The position numbers and the translations under genes were made by a program. A stretch of 64,000 bases of DNA from Halocynthiibacter sp049608145 (lineage in GTDB: Bacteria; Pseudomonadota; Alphaproteobacteria; Rhodobacterales; Rhodobacteraceae). The stretch lies in assembly GCF_049608145.1 (NCBI RefSeq), contig NZ_JBMYXF010000013.1, positions 1-64,000 of the forward strand. The letters are read 5' to 3'. Shown here piece after piece: positions 8,533 through 15,822 of this stretch. A model generated the notes under the pieces. The model saw only the letters and a program-made list of their open reading frames with translations, was not told the DNA's origin and did no database searches. Position 1 is the stretch's first letter. Each line of letters starts with the position of its first letter.

Positions 8533-8561
8533 TTGACCCCCCTTTCGCATACTCATAAAGT
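8533..8561 (+). promoter_or_regulatory. Probable ilvBN promoter
   Basis: TTGACC (8533-8538) is followed after 17 bases by TAAAGT (8556-8561). The -35 element is good and the -10 is weak, as is common in this group. Initiation near 8567 would place the leader-peptide start about 30 bases into the transcript, which suits an attenuator. Confidence 0.45.
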
Positions 8562-8597
8562 CCCGCCACGTAATGAAACCTTTTGGGAAGAAAACGA

Positions 8598-8645
8598 ATG
8601 CTCGCTCTAGTGGTCATTGTTGGGAATTGGCGCATGGTCCGGTAA
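8598..8645 (+). CDS. ilvBN leader peptide
   Basis: This 15-codon reading frame encodes MLALVVIVGNWRMVR and is preceded by GGGAAG seven bases before the ATG. Six of the first eight codons are Leu, Val or Ile, the end products of the pathway whose first common enzyme is encoded just downstream. It is followed at once by the alternative hairpins at 8630-8699. This is the classical arrangement of a branched-chain amino-acid attenuator: ribosomes stall on these codons when charged Leu, Val or Ile tRNA is scarce. The frame is too short for routine gene finding. Confidence 0.85.
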   Translation: MLALVVIVGNWRMVR

Positions 8646-8699
8646 CGGAAACCAGATTTAAAACCATGCGCCCCGGACCTGAAAAGCCCGGGGTTTTTT
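8630..8699 (+). promoter_or_regulatory. ilvBN transcription attenuator
   Basis: The terminator is CCCCGG (8671-8676) pairing with CCGGGG (8688-8693), followed by six T residues. Upstream, GCGCATGGT (8630-8638) pairs perfectly with ACCATGCGC (8663-8671), and GGTCCGG (8636-8642) pairs with CCGGACC (8673-8679). The second pairing consumes the 5' arm of the terminator. A ribosome stalled on the Leu/Val/Ile codons leaves 8630-8642 free to form the antiterminator. A ribosome reaching the stop codon at 8643 covers it, and the terminator forms. Confidence 0.8.
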
Positions 8700-8747
8700 A
8701 TTACGATTAAGCGGGCGGACCAAAGGTTCGCAGGAATGGAGAAGAAG

Positions 8748-10514
8748 ATGAGTGGTTCTGACACCGGCCAGATGACCGGCGCAAAGATGATCGTAGAGGC
8801 CCTGAAAGAACAGGGTGTGGACACTGTATTTGGCTACCCTGGTGGTGCTGTCCTGCCGATCTATGACGAAATTTTCCAACAAAATGACATCCACCACATT
8901 CTGGTGCGCCACGAACAAGGCGCTGTGCATGCGGCGGAAGGCTATGCCCGGTCCACCGGCAAGCCTGGTGTTGTTCTTGTAACCTCTGGCCCCGGCGCGA
9001 CAAACGCCGTGACCGGCCTGACAGACGCGCTGCTTGACTCCATTCCGCTTGTCGTCCTGTCCGGTCAGGTCCCGACCTTTATGATCGGCACCGATGGCTT
9101 TCAGGAAGCCGATACCGTTGGCATCACCCGCCCCTGCACCAAGCACAATTGGCTGGTAAAAGACACCGACAAACTGGCGGAAACCATCCACCAGGCGTTC
9201 CATGTTGCCACATCCGGCCGTCCGGGCCCAACCCTTGTGGATATCCCCAAGGATGTGCAGTTTGCGGCTGGCACTTATGTTGCAAAACCCAAAGCAAAAA
9301 CAGCACATTACGCCCCGCAAGTTAAAGCGGATCCAGACGCGCTGACACAGCTTGCAGAATTGATGGAAAAGGCCGAACGCCCTGTGTTTTACACCGGTGG
9401 TGGCGTGATCAATTCCGGCCCTGGCGCAAGCCAGCTGCTGCGCGAGTTGGTAGATGCGACGGGCTTTCCGATTACATCCACGTTGATGGGGCTTGGGTCC
9501 TATCCTGCGTCCGGCAAAAATTGGCTGGGCATGCTGGGGATGCATGGTCTGTACGAAGCCAATATGGCGATGCATGATTGTGACCTGATGATCACCATTG
9601 GCGCGCGTTTTGACGACCGGATCACCGGCCGTCTGGATGCCTTCAGCCCGGGGTCTACCAAGGTTCAGATCGATATTGACCCGTCTTCGATCAACAAAGT
9701 TGTGCATGTTGACCTGCCGATCCTTGGCGATGTTGGTCATGCGATGGAAACGCTTCTGAAAATCTGGAAAGCCCGTGGTCGCAAAACCAATGAAAGCGCG
9801 GTTGCCCAGTGGAACCTTCAGATTGCGGATTGGAAGGCAAAGAAATGTCTGACCTACACGCCATCTGAAACCGTGATCAAACCGCAATATGCGCTGGAAC
9901 GGCTTGAGGCCTTGACCAAAGGTCACGATCGTTACGTCTGTACCGAAGTGGGCCAGCACCAAATGTGGGCCGCGCAATTCCTGCAGTTTGAAGATCCGAA
10001 CCGCTGGATGACATCCGGTGGTCTGGGCACCATGGGCTATGGCATGCCGGCAAGCGTTGGTATTCAGGCTGCACACCCGGAAAGCCTGGTTGTGAACGTT
10101 GCAGGTGAAGCATCCTGGCTGATGAACATGCAGGAAATGGGCACCGCGATGCAATATCGCCTACCTGTGAAACAGTTCATTCTGAACAATGAACGTCTGG
10201 GCATGGTGCGCCAGTGGCAGCAGCTGCTGCATGGCGAACGTTATTCACAGTCTTGGTCCGAAAGCCTGCCTGATTTCGTGAAATTGGCAGAAGCCTTTGG
10301 TGCGAAGGGCATTCAGGTGTCTGATCCGAAAGATCTGGATGATGCGATCATGGAAATGATCAATTATGATGGCCCTGTGATTATGGACTGTCTGGTTGAG
10401 AAACATGAAAACTGCTTCCCGATGATCCCATCAGGTGCCCCGCACAATGAAATGCTGATGGGCGATGCTTCTGTCGAAGATGCCATCGGTTCTTCTGGCG
10501 CGGTTCTGGTTTAA
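8748..10514 (+). CDS. ilvB: Acetolactate synthase large (catalytic) subunit
   Basis: This ThDP-dependent enzyme condenses two pyruvates to acetolactate, or pyruvate with 2-oxobutyrate, in the first common step of valine, leucine and isoleucine synthesis. The three-domain fold is intact: VDTVFGYPGGAVLPIYDEIF with the catalytic Glu region near RHEQGAVHAAEGYA, a central FAD-binding domain, and a C-terminal ThDP domain ending the motif at LNN. The metal-binding GDG motif reads GEA, with Glu454 where Asp is usual. The start at 8748 has GGAG at good spacing; the ATG at 8736 has AGGA directly against it. At 588 residues it is full length. ilvN follows after 13 bases. Confidence 0.95.
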   Translation: MSGSDTGQMTGAKMIVEALKEQGVDTVFGYPGGAVLPIYDEIFQQNDIHHILVRHEQGAVHAAEGYARSTGKPGVVLVTSGPGATNAVTGLTDALLDSIPLVVLSGQVPTFMIGTDGFQEADTVGITRPCTKHNWLVKDTDKLAETIHQAFHVATSGRPGPTLVDIPKDVQFAAGTYVAKPKAKTAHYAPQVKADPDALTQLAELMEKAERPVFYTGGGVINSGPGASQLLRELVDATGFPITSTLMGLGSYPASGKNWLGMLGMHGLYEANMAMHDCDLMITIGARFDDRITGRLDAFSPGSTKVQIDIDPSSINKVVHVDLPILGDVGHAMETLLKIWKARGRKTNESAVAQWNLQIADWKAKKCLTYTPSETVIKPQYALERLEALTKGHDRYVCTEVGQHQMWAAQFLQFEDPNRWMTSGGLGTMGYGMPASVGIQAAHPESLVVNVAGEASWLMNMQEMGTAMQYRLPVKQFILNNERLGMVRQWQQLLHGERYSQSWSESLPDFVKLAEAFGAKGIQVSDPKDLDDAIMEMINYDGPVIMDCLVEKHENCFPMIPSGAPHNEMLMGDASVEDAIGSSGAVLV

Positions 10515-10527
10515 GAAAGGACAACAC

Positions 10528-11088
10528 ATGTCTGCACTACAAATCAAAAAAGGCACTTCTAAGAAGTCCGCCTATGATCTGAAAGACCCGAACGCGGATC
10601 TGATTGAAACCCATACACTTGCCTGCGTTGTGGATAACGAAGCCGGTGTTCTGGCCCGGGTGATCGGGCTGTTTTCCGGTCGTGGCTATAATATCGACAG
10701 CCTGACCGTGGCGGCGATTGATGAAGAAGGGCAATTGTCCCGTATCACCATCGTCACCACCGGTACGCCTGCGGTGATCGAACAGATCAAAGCCCAGCTT
10801 GGCCGCATTGTGCCTGTGCATGAAGTGCACGATCTGACGGTTGAGGGCGATTCAGTTGAACGGGAAATGGCCCTGATGCGGGTTCACGGTACAGGTGACG
10901 CCCGTGTCGAAGCCCTGCGTCTGGCGGATATTTTCCGCGCGCAGGTGGTGGACAGCACATTGGAAAGCTTTGTGTTTGAAATCACCGGCACACCGGACAA
11001 GGTTGATGCCTTTGCGGATCTGATGCGTCCGCTGGGTCTGGGTCGTATTGCCCGCACCGGTGTTGCGGCCCTGTCGCGCGGCAAATAA
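10528..11088 (+). CDS. ilvN: Acetolactate synthase small (regulatory) subunit
   Basis: This 186-residue regulatory subunit activates IlvB and confers valine feedback inhibition. An N-terminal ACT domain is evident from HTLACVVDNEAGVLARVIGLFSGRGYNIDSL-type sequence at about residues 30-60, followed by the C-terminal ALS small-subunit domain. The ATG at 10528 follows AAAGGA with good spacing; upstream in-frame codons belong to the end of ilvB in another frame. It is co-transcribed with ilvB under the attenuator at 8630-8699, and a terminator begins 24 bases after the stop. Confidence 0.95.
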   Translation: MSALQIKKGTSKKSAYDLKDPNADLIETHTLACVVDNEAGVLARVIGLFSGRGYNIDSLTVAAIDEEGQLSRITIVTTGTPAVIEQIKAQLGRIVPVHEVHDLTVEGDSVEREMALMRVHGTGDARVEALRLADIFRAQVVDSTLESFVFEITGTPDKVDAFADLMRPLGLGRIARTGVAALSRGK

Positions 11089-11111
11089 GTCCGCAACCAT
11101 ACTAAAAAGTT

Positions 11112-11140
11112 GGCGCCCCGGTTTCCCGTGGGCGCCTTTT
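11112..11140 (+). terminator. Terminator of the ilvBN operon
   Basis: GGCGCCC (11112-11118) pairs with GGGCGCC (11130-11136), followed by TTTT. Confidence 0.8.
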
Positions 11141-11188
11141 CCTTTCGCAGCGGACAAACCGCCATGGTGAGTGTGTTTGCGCCCGACG

Positions 11189-11740
11189 TCAGCCAGGGCT
11201 TTCGCGAAAGGAATGCCGTGGTTGCTCTGCTATACTGTGTATTGCGTTGGCAGCGGTTTTCAGACGCGGTAGAAATCGCTGCCCGTTACGGTGATCTCCA
11301 TAAGCGTCCCCCCTGCTCCATATTTTCACCGATTGCCCGGAGAACGTCGCGTCCACGCACTGCACATGACGTTCTCCGGACCCTTCCCGCGGTTCATCGG
11401 CGAGGAGTGTTTCTCGCGGGAATTCACAAATTTTCGTTTTATCTTCCCCCTTGGGAGCAGGTGGCATCTGAGACGTTTCTGTGACCTTATTCTGCTGTGC
11501 CTGGGATTTCAGAAGGTCAGCCAGGGTTCCCCCAAAGCCATTTTCAGCGATCAATTCAATGGATTTGGCAATGCGCCGCCCATAGGAATAGCCACATTCA
11601 AAGCGCACAAAATCGCCAACCTTCAGAGGATCTACTGGGAAATCTTCCAGACTATCTAATGAAAAGAACACCAAATCATCCTGGTCTTCACACCAGATTG
11701 CGCCACTGCCTTTCCGAACCCATAATACCAATCCCAACAT
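11189..11740 (-). CDS. Unknown protein with an N-terminal cold-shock-like (OB) domain
   Basis: The ATG at 11740 is preceded by a perfect AAGGAG at eight bases, which supports a real 183-residue gene. Residues 1-65 follow the cold-shock-domain pattern: a hydrophobic strand ending in LVLWVRKGSGAIW, then DDLVFFSLDSL, a spacer, and VGDFVRFECGYSYGRRIAKSIELI. This suggests a single-strand nucleic-acid binding OB fold, although the aromatic RNP residues of CspA are poorly kept. The remaining 115 residues are polar, Pro/Lys/Arg-rich and look disordered. No close family is recognised. It lies between ilvN and the XRE/luxIR island and is transcribed divergently from the XRE gene. The fold is an inference from pattern only. 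Confidence 0.55.
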   Translation of the reverse strand: MLGLVLWVRKGSGAIWCEDQDDLVFFSLDSLEDFPVDPLKVGDFVRFECGYSYGRRIAKSIELIAENGFGGTLADLLKSQAQQNKVTETSQMPPAPKGEDKTKICEFPRETLLADEPREGSGERHVQCVDATFSGQSVKIWSRGDAYGDHRNGQRFLPRLKTAANAIHSIAEQPRHSFRESPG

Positions 11741-11803
11741 CTCAACTACTCCTTGCAACGTAGATACATCTTGCAGCAAAAATTCTGGTCATGCGAGATC
11801 GTT

Positions 11804-11840
11804 TCATGTGACATGTTTGTTCGGATTTGTGTCATGTGTC
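11804..11840. repeat. Direct repeat TCATGTG(A/T)C upstream of the XRE gene
   Basis: TCATGTGAC (11804-11812) recurs as TCATGTGTC (11832-11840), 28 bases apart. The first copy overlaps a palindrome CATGT-G-ACATG (11805-11815). These may be operator half sites in the divergent promoter region, but the regulator is unknown. Confidence 0.35.
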
Positions 11841-11843
11841 TCA

Positions 11844-11871
11844 ATTTCTGTTCTATTGTTTGAACAGAAAT
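11844..11871. promoter_or_regulatory. Long inverted repeat in the XRE/cold-shock-like divergent promoter
   Basis: ATTTCTGTTC (11844-11853) and GAACAGAAAT (11862-11871) form perfect 10-bp arms around an 8-nt spacer. The repeat lies 101 bases before the XRE start and 104 bases before the divergent gene's start. It is a good candidate operator for the neighbouring XRE protein, which would make it autoregulatory. Confidence 0.5.
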
Positions 11872-11972
11872 CTTGATGATAACCTATTGATGAGACAGAG
11901 CTTTCACACAAACTATGCAGTATATGAGAAAGAGATGTTTTTGTAACAGGGCAACAGAAGCCGGGTGAAATT

Positions 11973-12752
11973 ATGAACAAAACACTATCCGCAAGCGAGA
12001 CCCGAGGCATGTTTGGGCGAAATCTGAAGACCCTTATGGGGGAACATGGAAACGTCGCTGAACTGTCCCGCACCCTTGATATCAACAGAACCCAGATGAA
12101 CCGGTTCCTGTCCGGAGAATCATTCCCCCGACCGGATATTCTGAAACGTATCTGTGATCATTTTGGCGTGGATGGACGCATTTTGCTGGAGCCGGTCGAA
12201 AGCATCATCACCCGCAAAGCCGGACTAAGACAATCACTTGCCCTTTACGGAAATGGTTACAATTATCACGCCAGCAGCCGCCTTGCGGATGGGTTCTATA
12301 TTTTCTGGAAGATCACCTATGGCCGTCCCGCGCGCGCGCAATCTATTTTGACACAGGTGAAAACCATTGAGGGCATCAAAACGTTTTCCGGCTATATGCC
12401 AAAGGTCAGTGGCACCTATTTTATGCCGTCTGACCCGCGTGAACGGCGTTCCGGCGGTATCATCTTTCCCCAGCAGGACGGATTTTCGATGCTGGCGCTG
12501 GATTCCAACAGCAGACGCCTGTCCCTAAGTTTTATGGAATATGGCTATATGTCCCGTCTGTTTGTCGGGGCCAGCTATCTGTCGGCGGGCGGCACAGCCA
12601 ACACAGTTCCATATGTACCCGTGGTTATGCAGCAATTGCCGCGCAATACCGGGGCCACCTTAAGCGCTGCACGTGAATGCCGTTTACAATCTATTGAGGA
12701 CGTCCCGGACGCGATCCGGGAATTGCTGCTTGCCTCACCTATTCATGCATGA
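11973..12752 (+). CDS. XRE-type helix-turn-helix regulator with unknown sensor domain
   Basis: This 259-residue protein has an N-terminal lambda-repressor-like HTH at about residues 15-65 (LKTLMGEHGNVAELSRTLDI, then NRTQMNRFLSGESFPRPDIL). The remaining 190 residues are a globular region of unrecognised type, rich in Tyr and Phe (YFMPSDPRERRSGGIIF, FMEYGYMSRLFVGAS), probably ligand-sensing. GGGTGAAATT precedes the ATG. It is convergent with luxI across a shared terminator. Its upstream region holds a 28-base inverted repeat and direct repeats. Whether it belongs functionally to the quorum-sensing genes is not shown. Confidence 0.8.
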   Translation: MNKTLSASETRGMFGRNLKTLMGEHGNVAELSRTLDINRTQMNRFLSGESFPRPDILKRICDHFGVDGRILLEPVESIITRKAGLRQSLALYGNGYNYHASSRLADGFYIFWKITYGRPARAQSILTQVKTIEGIKTFSGYMPKVSGTYFMPSDPRERRSGGIIFPQQDGFSMLALDSNSRRLSLSFMEYGYMSRLFVGASYLSAGGTANTVPYVPVVMQQLPRNTGATLSAARECRLQSIEDVPDAIRELLLASPIHA

Positions 12753-12755
12753 TGC

Positions 12756-12787
12756 ATTTTCCGGATCAGCTTACTGACCCGGAAAAT
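12756..12787. terminator. Bidirectional terminator between the XRE gene and luxI
   Basis: ATTTTCCGG (12756-12764) and CCGGAAAAT (12779-12787) form a 9-bp stem with A/T-rich outer arms, serving both convergent genes. Confidence 0.7.
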
Positions 12788-12800
12788 ACCAGACAAATGT

Positions 12801-13406
12801 TCAAGCCGCTTTCTGTGCATCCCCCCGTTTGACAGGCATAGACAGAACGGCATATTTCCGACCATCCCCCGGGTTCACATAGGGGTCTCCGATGCGGCCT
12901 GCATCATATCCAAGCTGGCGCAACGCCCGCATAAGCGTAATCGGGGAAAGTGAAATCAAGTCCGTCCCCCCCTGTGACGCCGCCGTTTGCGCAAGCCCCG
13001 AGACAATCAACGACAGGCATTTTGACCTTTGGGCATGGGTGTTCAGATCATCGCTGATCACCAGGCGTGTACATTCCCACAGCCCTTGGCTTTGCTCAGC
13101 ATGGGCAAGAACAGCGGCCGGGATATCCGACAGTTTTCCGTCCACAGCGTCCTTTAGCATGTAACTGTAATTGCCCCAACGCGCTGTTGTCGGCATCACA
13201 CGGGCCCCGCCCACAACCTTGCCCTTATCCACAACAAGCGAATACCAGGCCATTGGTGTATCGTATTGATCCATCTCAAACTGGTTGTCATGGGGAATGT
13301 CCCAGCCAAGCTGATCGACAAAAAAATGTTTACGCAACTGGAGATACCCCCAGAAATAATCGTTATGATTGTGTAGCTTTGTCAGGTTGAACTTTATATT
13401 ATGCAT
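12801..13406 (-). CDS. luxI: Acyl-homoserine-lactone synthase (LuxI family)
   Basis: This enzyme makes an acyl-homoserine lactone signal from S-adenosylmethionine and acyl-ACP. The invariant LuxI residues are present: Arg25, Phe28/Phe29, Trp35, Asp46 and Asp49 in EMDQYD, Arg69 in GGARVMP, and Glu111 with Arg114 in WECTRLVIS. The ATG at 13406 was chosen because GGAGG lies six bases upstream; a GTG at 13442 has no comparable site. At 201 residues it is of normal length. It lies 111 bases downstream of the same-strand luxR, forming a luxR-luxI pair. The acyl-chain length of the signal cannot be predicted from sequence. Confidence 0.9.
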   Translation of the reverse strand: MHNIKFNLTKLHNHNDYFWGYLQLRKHFFVDQLGWDIPHDNQFEMDQYDTPMAWYSLVVDKGKVVGGARVMPTTARWGNYSYMLKDAVDGKLSDIPAAVLAHAEQSQGLWECTRLVISDDLNTHAQRSKCLSLIVSGLAQTAASQGGTDLISLSPITLMRALRQLGYDAGRIGDPYVNPGDGRKYAVLSMPVKRGDAQKAA

Positions 13407-13485
13407 CTTTCGCCTCCATATAGATGAGGTGAGTAAAGACACAACTTTGATAAATGTTAATTGAAATTCAACCTATGAGGTACAC

Positions 13486-13510
13486 TTCTGCGCCCATAAA
13501 TTTCGCAGAA
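13486..13510 (-). promoter_or_regulatory. Hairpin between luxR and luxI
   Basis: TTCTGCG (13486-13492) and CGCAGAA (13504-13510) are perfect arms with an 11-nt loop, starting eight bases past the luxR stop. There is no clear T-run, so it may be a weak terminator or attenuating hairpin between luxR and luxI, or a regulator site in the luxI promoter region. No canonical 20-bp lux box was recognised. Confidence 0.45.
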
Positions 13511-13517
13511 AATCTGG

Positions 13518-14126
13518 TCAGATCAACCCGAACTGGATAGCCAATGCAGCAGCATGACTGCTGGTTTTTGCATTTAGTTTGAATTTCGCATTCTTCAAGC
13601 GCTGTTTGACCGCCCCAAGAGAAATCCCCAGATCGTCGGCAATCTGTTTCATCAACAGACCATCCTTCACCATGACCAGAACTTCCAGTTCGGCGCGGGT
13701 CAGGTTTTTTGGCGGCGCAAAGCTTTGATGGAGTTCGCCAACAATATGGTGAAGAATCCCTGCTTCTTCGGCACTGAATTCCCTGTCTGAGCGGCAAAAG
13801 CTGCCAAAACTGCGTAAACCATCGTCGTTATCCTCTAGACAACTGACAGCTACCCCGTATTTCAGACCAACAGTTTTGGCCTCCTGTAGAATCTGACGGG
13901 GATCTTCGATTTCAATTTCAGACCAGCGGATCAGACCCGTTGTCCCATAGACCCAGCGTAAAACCGGATCCTGCATCATATAGCCCAGTTTTGTGTATTT
14001 CGAGACCCATTCTTCCGGCAGAGTATTGGCTTCGGCAATTGGAAAGGCGAACCCCACGCGCACGGCAAGGTAGAAACCAGACGGAGCTAGCGTCGTTAGA
14101 AAATCAAGGTCTGCTTTATCAATCAT
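13518..14126 (-). CDS. luxR: LuxR-family autoinducer-binding transcriptional regulator
   Basis: This 202-residue regulator has an N-terminal autoinducer-binding domain (about residues 5-135) and a C-terminal GerE-type HTH (about 140-202; NLTRAELEVLVMVKDG, then QIADDLGISLGAVKQRLKNA). The ligand-pocket positions known from TraR are present: Trp40, Tyr44, Asp53-Pro54, Trp68 and Gly91. It should bind the signal made by the adjacent luxI and control target promoters. It is divergent from the HTH-less paralogue at 14213-14752, with an 86-base shared promoter region. Its 202 residues are short for LuxR (about 240) because loops in the ligand domain are compact. Confidence 0.9.
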   Translation of the reverse strand: MIDKADLDFLTTLAPSGFYLAVRVGFAFPIAEANTLPEEWVSKYTKLGYMMQDPVLRWVYGTTGLIRWSEIEIEDPRQILQEAKTVGLKYGVAVSCLEDNDDGLRSFGSFCRSDREFSAEEAGILHHIVGELHQSFAPPKNLTRAELEVLVMVKDGLLMKQIADDLGISLGAVKQRLKNAKFKLNAKTSSHAAALAIQFGLI

Positions 14127-14160
14127 CTAATCAAATGCTTTTTATCCATCCTAACCCTTT

Positions 14161-14172
14161 GGGAAGGTTCCC
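14161..14172. promoter_or_regulatory. Short palindrome in the luxR / HTH-less paralogue divergent promoter
   Basis: GGGAA-GG-TTCCC is a perfect 5-bp inverted repeat around two bases in the 86-base divergent gap. It could be a regulator site, but it is short and may be chance. Confidence 0.3.
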
Positions 14173-14212
14173 CCCCGGAAAGAGACATGTCATACAGCTT
14201 GGATAAGGTATT

Positions 14213-14752
14213 ATGCCTGTGATGCAACAAAAATACACCGGACTTATAAGAATGCCTCAAGAGCTTACAGTTTCGCCACTTTTATCAGCACTCGATACGC
14301 TTTGCCCGTCTGGATATGCAATTGCATTGCACATCCGATTTTCCACACCGACCTTCCTGTTTCAGACATATGATCGGGCTTGGATTGACGTTTACACGCG
14401 CAAAGGCCTTGTAATGCAGGATCCAACCGTACACTGGGGATTCGTGAATACCGGAACTGAAACCTGGGAAAACCTAAAAGACAGTGATGATGCAGGGGTT
14501 TTAGAACAGGCCGCTGAATTTGGTCTGAAGTATGGTTTTGTGCTTGCGCTTGAGAACCAAGAATCGCGTTCAGTTGCAAGTTTTGCCCGTGAGGACCGGA
14601 ATTTCACAGATGAGGAAACCAACCAGATTTTTCGCATTATGGAAAAGCTGCATGAGGTTACTCTGAATGCAGAAACCCTTAGCAAAGCCGAAATTTCTGC
14701 CCTGAAAACGCTTTCTGTTACACTGACGCACGCAGGTAGCCCGACATCGTAA
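14213..14752 (+). CDS. HTH-less LuxR-type autoinducer-binding protein
   Basis: This 179-residue protein is a clear paralogue of the adjacent LuxR. Shared blocks are PSG, W-x3-Y, MQDP, a tryptophan in TETW, GLKYG, SF-R-DR-F and a helix ending in LH. The pocket residues Trp57, Tyr61, Asp70-Pro71, Trp85 and Gly108 are kept. The alignment ends at LSKAEISALKTLSV, exactly where the HTH of LuxR starts, and no HTH coding can be found after the stop. It can therefore probably bind an acyl-homoserine lactone and dimerise, but not bind DNA. By analogy with Agrobacterium TrlR, it may block LuxR by forming heterodimers, or simply sequester signal. Alternative starts are at 14222 and 14252. Confidence 0.85.
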   Translation: MPVMQQKYTGLIRMPQELTVSPLLSALDTLCPSGYAIALHIRFSTPTFLFQTYDRAWIDVYTRKGLVMQDPTVHWGFVNTGTETWENLKDSDDAGVLEQAAEFGLKYGFVLALENQESRSVASFAREDRNFTDEETNQIFRIMEKLHEVTLNAETLSKAEISALKTLSVTLTHAGSPTS

Positions 14753-14891
14753 CTCACTCCAGACGTGTAAATGACGTAAATTTCGGTTTCTATTTACCCT
14801 GCCCTGTCGAACAAGACGGAGACCGGAATTTGCGCCTCTCCGCCCTTGTTTTATCCGGTGGTTAATATGTCAGGGCTGCAGAAACAGCGGT

Positions 14892-15809
14892 TCAGTCCTG
14901 TGCGTCATTCCAGTTCTGGGCCTCGCTCCAGGTGCAGAATTGTCTGATCCCTTCGACGCGCCTATGTGCACGGGGACAAACCAGATAGAACCCCGGCACA
15001 TTTTCTTCCGGCAGCGACAAAAGCAGATCTTCCCCCAAAGGCGCCACCAGATTGCCAGCTTGAATATCCACTGTCGCATCATTGCGTGAAATCAGCCCGA
15101 CCCCCATCGCGGACATGGTCGCCCTTCGCATGGTTGCCGCATCGTGAAATGCCAGTTCCGATGTGATTTCTGACATTTCGACATTCAGAAACTTCAGAAT
15201 ATCCCGCCACAGTGAATTTTGCAGAACCGGATGCAATAATCGGTGCTGCCCCAGATCTTGCGGCGTATTGATCCGCGCAGCCAGTTCCGGCGCACAGCAA
15301 ATCACTTTGTGGTCCCGTAGCAACAGGCGACTGTCCAGATCCCCCCAGTCACCATAGCCCCATTGAACGGCCACATCGATGTCATCCCGTTTGAAATCAG
15401 GCGTTTCCACCATGGTTGTCATGCGCAAATCTGATTGCGGCACGCATTCGCGAAAACTTTCAAGCCGGGGCAAAAGATACCGTGTGGCAAAATATGGCGA
15501 TACATTCAAAGTGATGCGGTTCTGATATTTTTTCTGCGTGACCCGCCGCACACCTTCCGCCAGTTCGTCAAAACCGGCTTCCACATAACGGCCAAGCAAA
15601 ATGGCGGCGTCTGTCGGTTCAATCGTGCGGCCCCTGCGTTCAAACAGCGTCACCTGCAAAGTATCTTCTAACAGTTTGATTTGCTGACTGACGGCTTGCG
15701 GTGTGACAAGCAATTCATCCGCCGCCCCCCGGATGGATCCGTGGCGCGCGGCGGCATGAAACGCCTTAAGCGCATTTAAAGGCGGAAGTCTGAAGCGATT
15801 GGACGTCAT
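14892..15809 (-). CDS. LysR-family transcriptional regulator (GcvA-like branch)
   Basis: This 305-residue LysR protein has an N-terminal winged HTH (LNALKAFHAAARHGSIRGAADELLVTPQAVSQQIKLLE at about 9-46; the pattern PPLNALKAFHAAAR is typical of the GcvA branch) and a periplasmic-binding-protein-like effector domain. It is the last gene of the minus-strand catabolic cluster, 13 bases after the FAD oxidoreductase. It is therefore probably co-transcribed with it and acts as the pathway regulator. A candidate operator for the cluster lies at 26341-26370. The inducer is unknown. Confidence 0.88.
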   Translation of the reverse strand: MTSNRFRLPPLNALKAFHAAARHGSIRGAADELLVTPQAVSQQIKLLEDTLQVTLFERRGRTIEPTDAAILLGRYVEAGFDELAEGVRRVTQKKYQNRITLNVSPYFATRYLLPRLESFRECVPQSDLRMTTMVETPDFKRDDIDVAVQWGYGDWGDLDSRLLLRDHKVICCAPELAARINTPQDLGQHRLLHPVLQNSLWRDILKFLNVEMSEITSELAFHDAATMRRATMSAMGVGLISRNDATVDIQAGNLVAPLGEDLLLSLPEENVPGFYLVCPRAHRRVEGIRQFCTWSEAQNWNDAQD

Positions 15810-15822
15810 ATCAAAAGCGATA

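Noticed and set aside
8658..10154. Long minus-strand open frame (498 codons) opposite ilvB
   Set aside because: It is the codon-bias shadow of ilvB, with His/Arg-rich non-family sequence and no ribosome-binding site; ilvB is certain.
11844..11871. LexA (SOS) box in the XRE promoter because of GTTC and GAAC
   Set aside because: Alphaproteobacterial LexA sites are direct GTTC-N7-GTTC or GAAC-N7-GAAC repeats; here the halves are inverted with N8.
13443..13480. Lux box between luxR and luxI (GTTAATTGAAATTCAAC region)
   Set aside because: The dyad is imperfect in three of eight positions and does not match a recognised lux-box consensus well enough to annotate.
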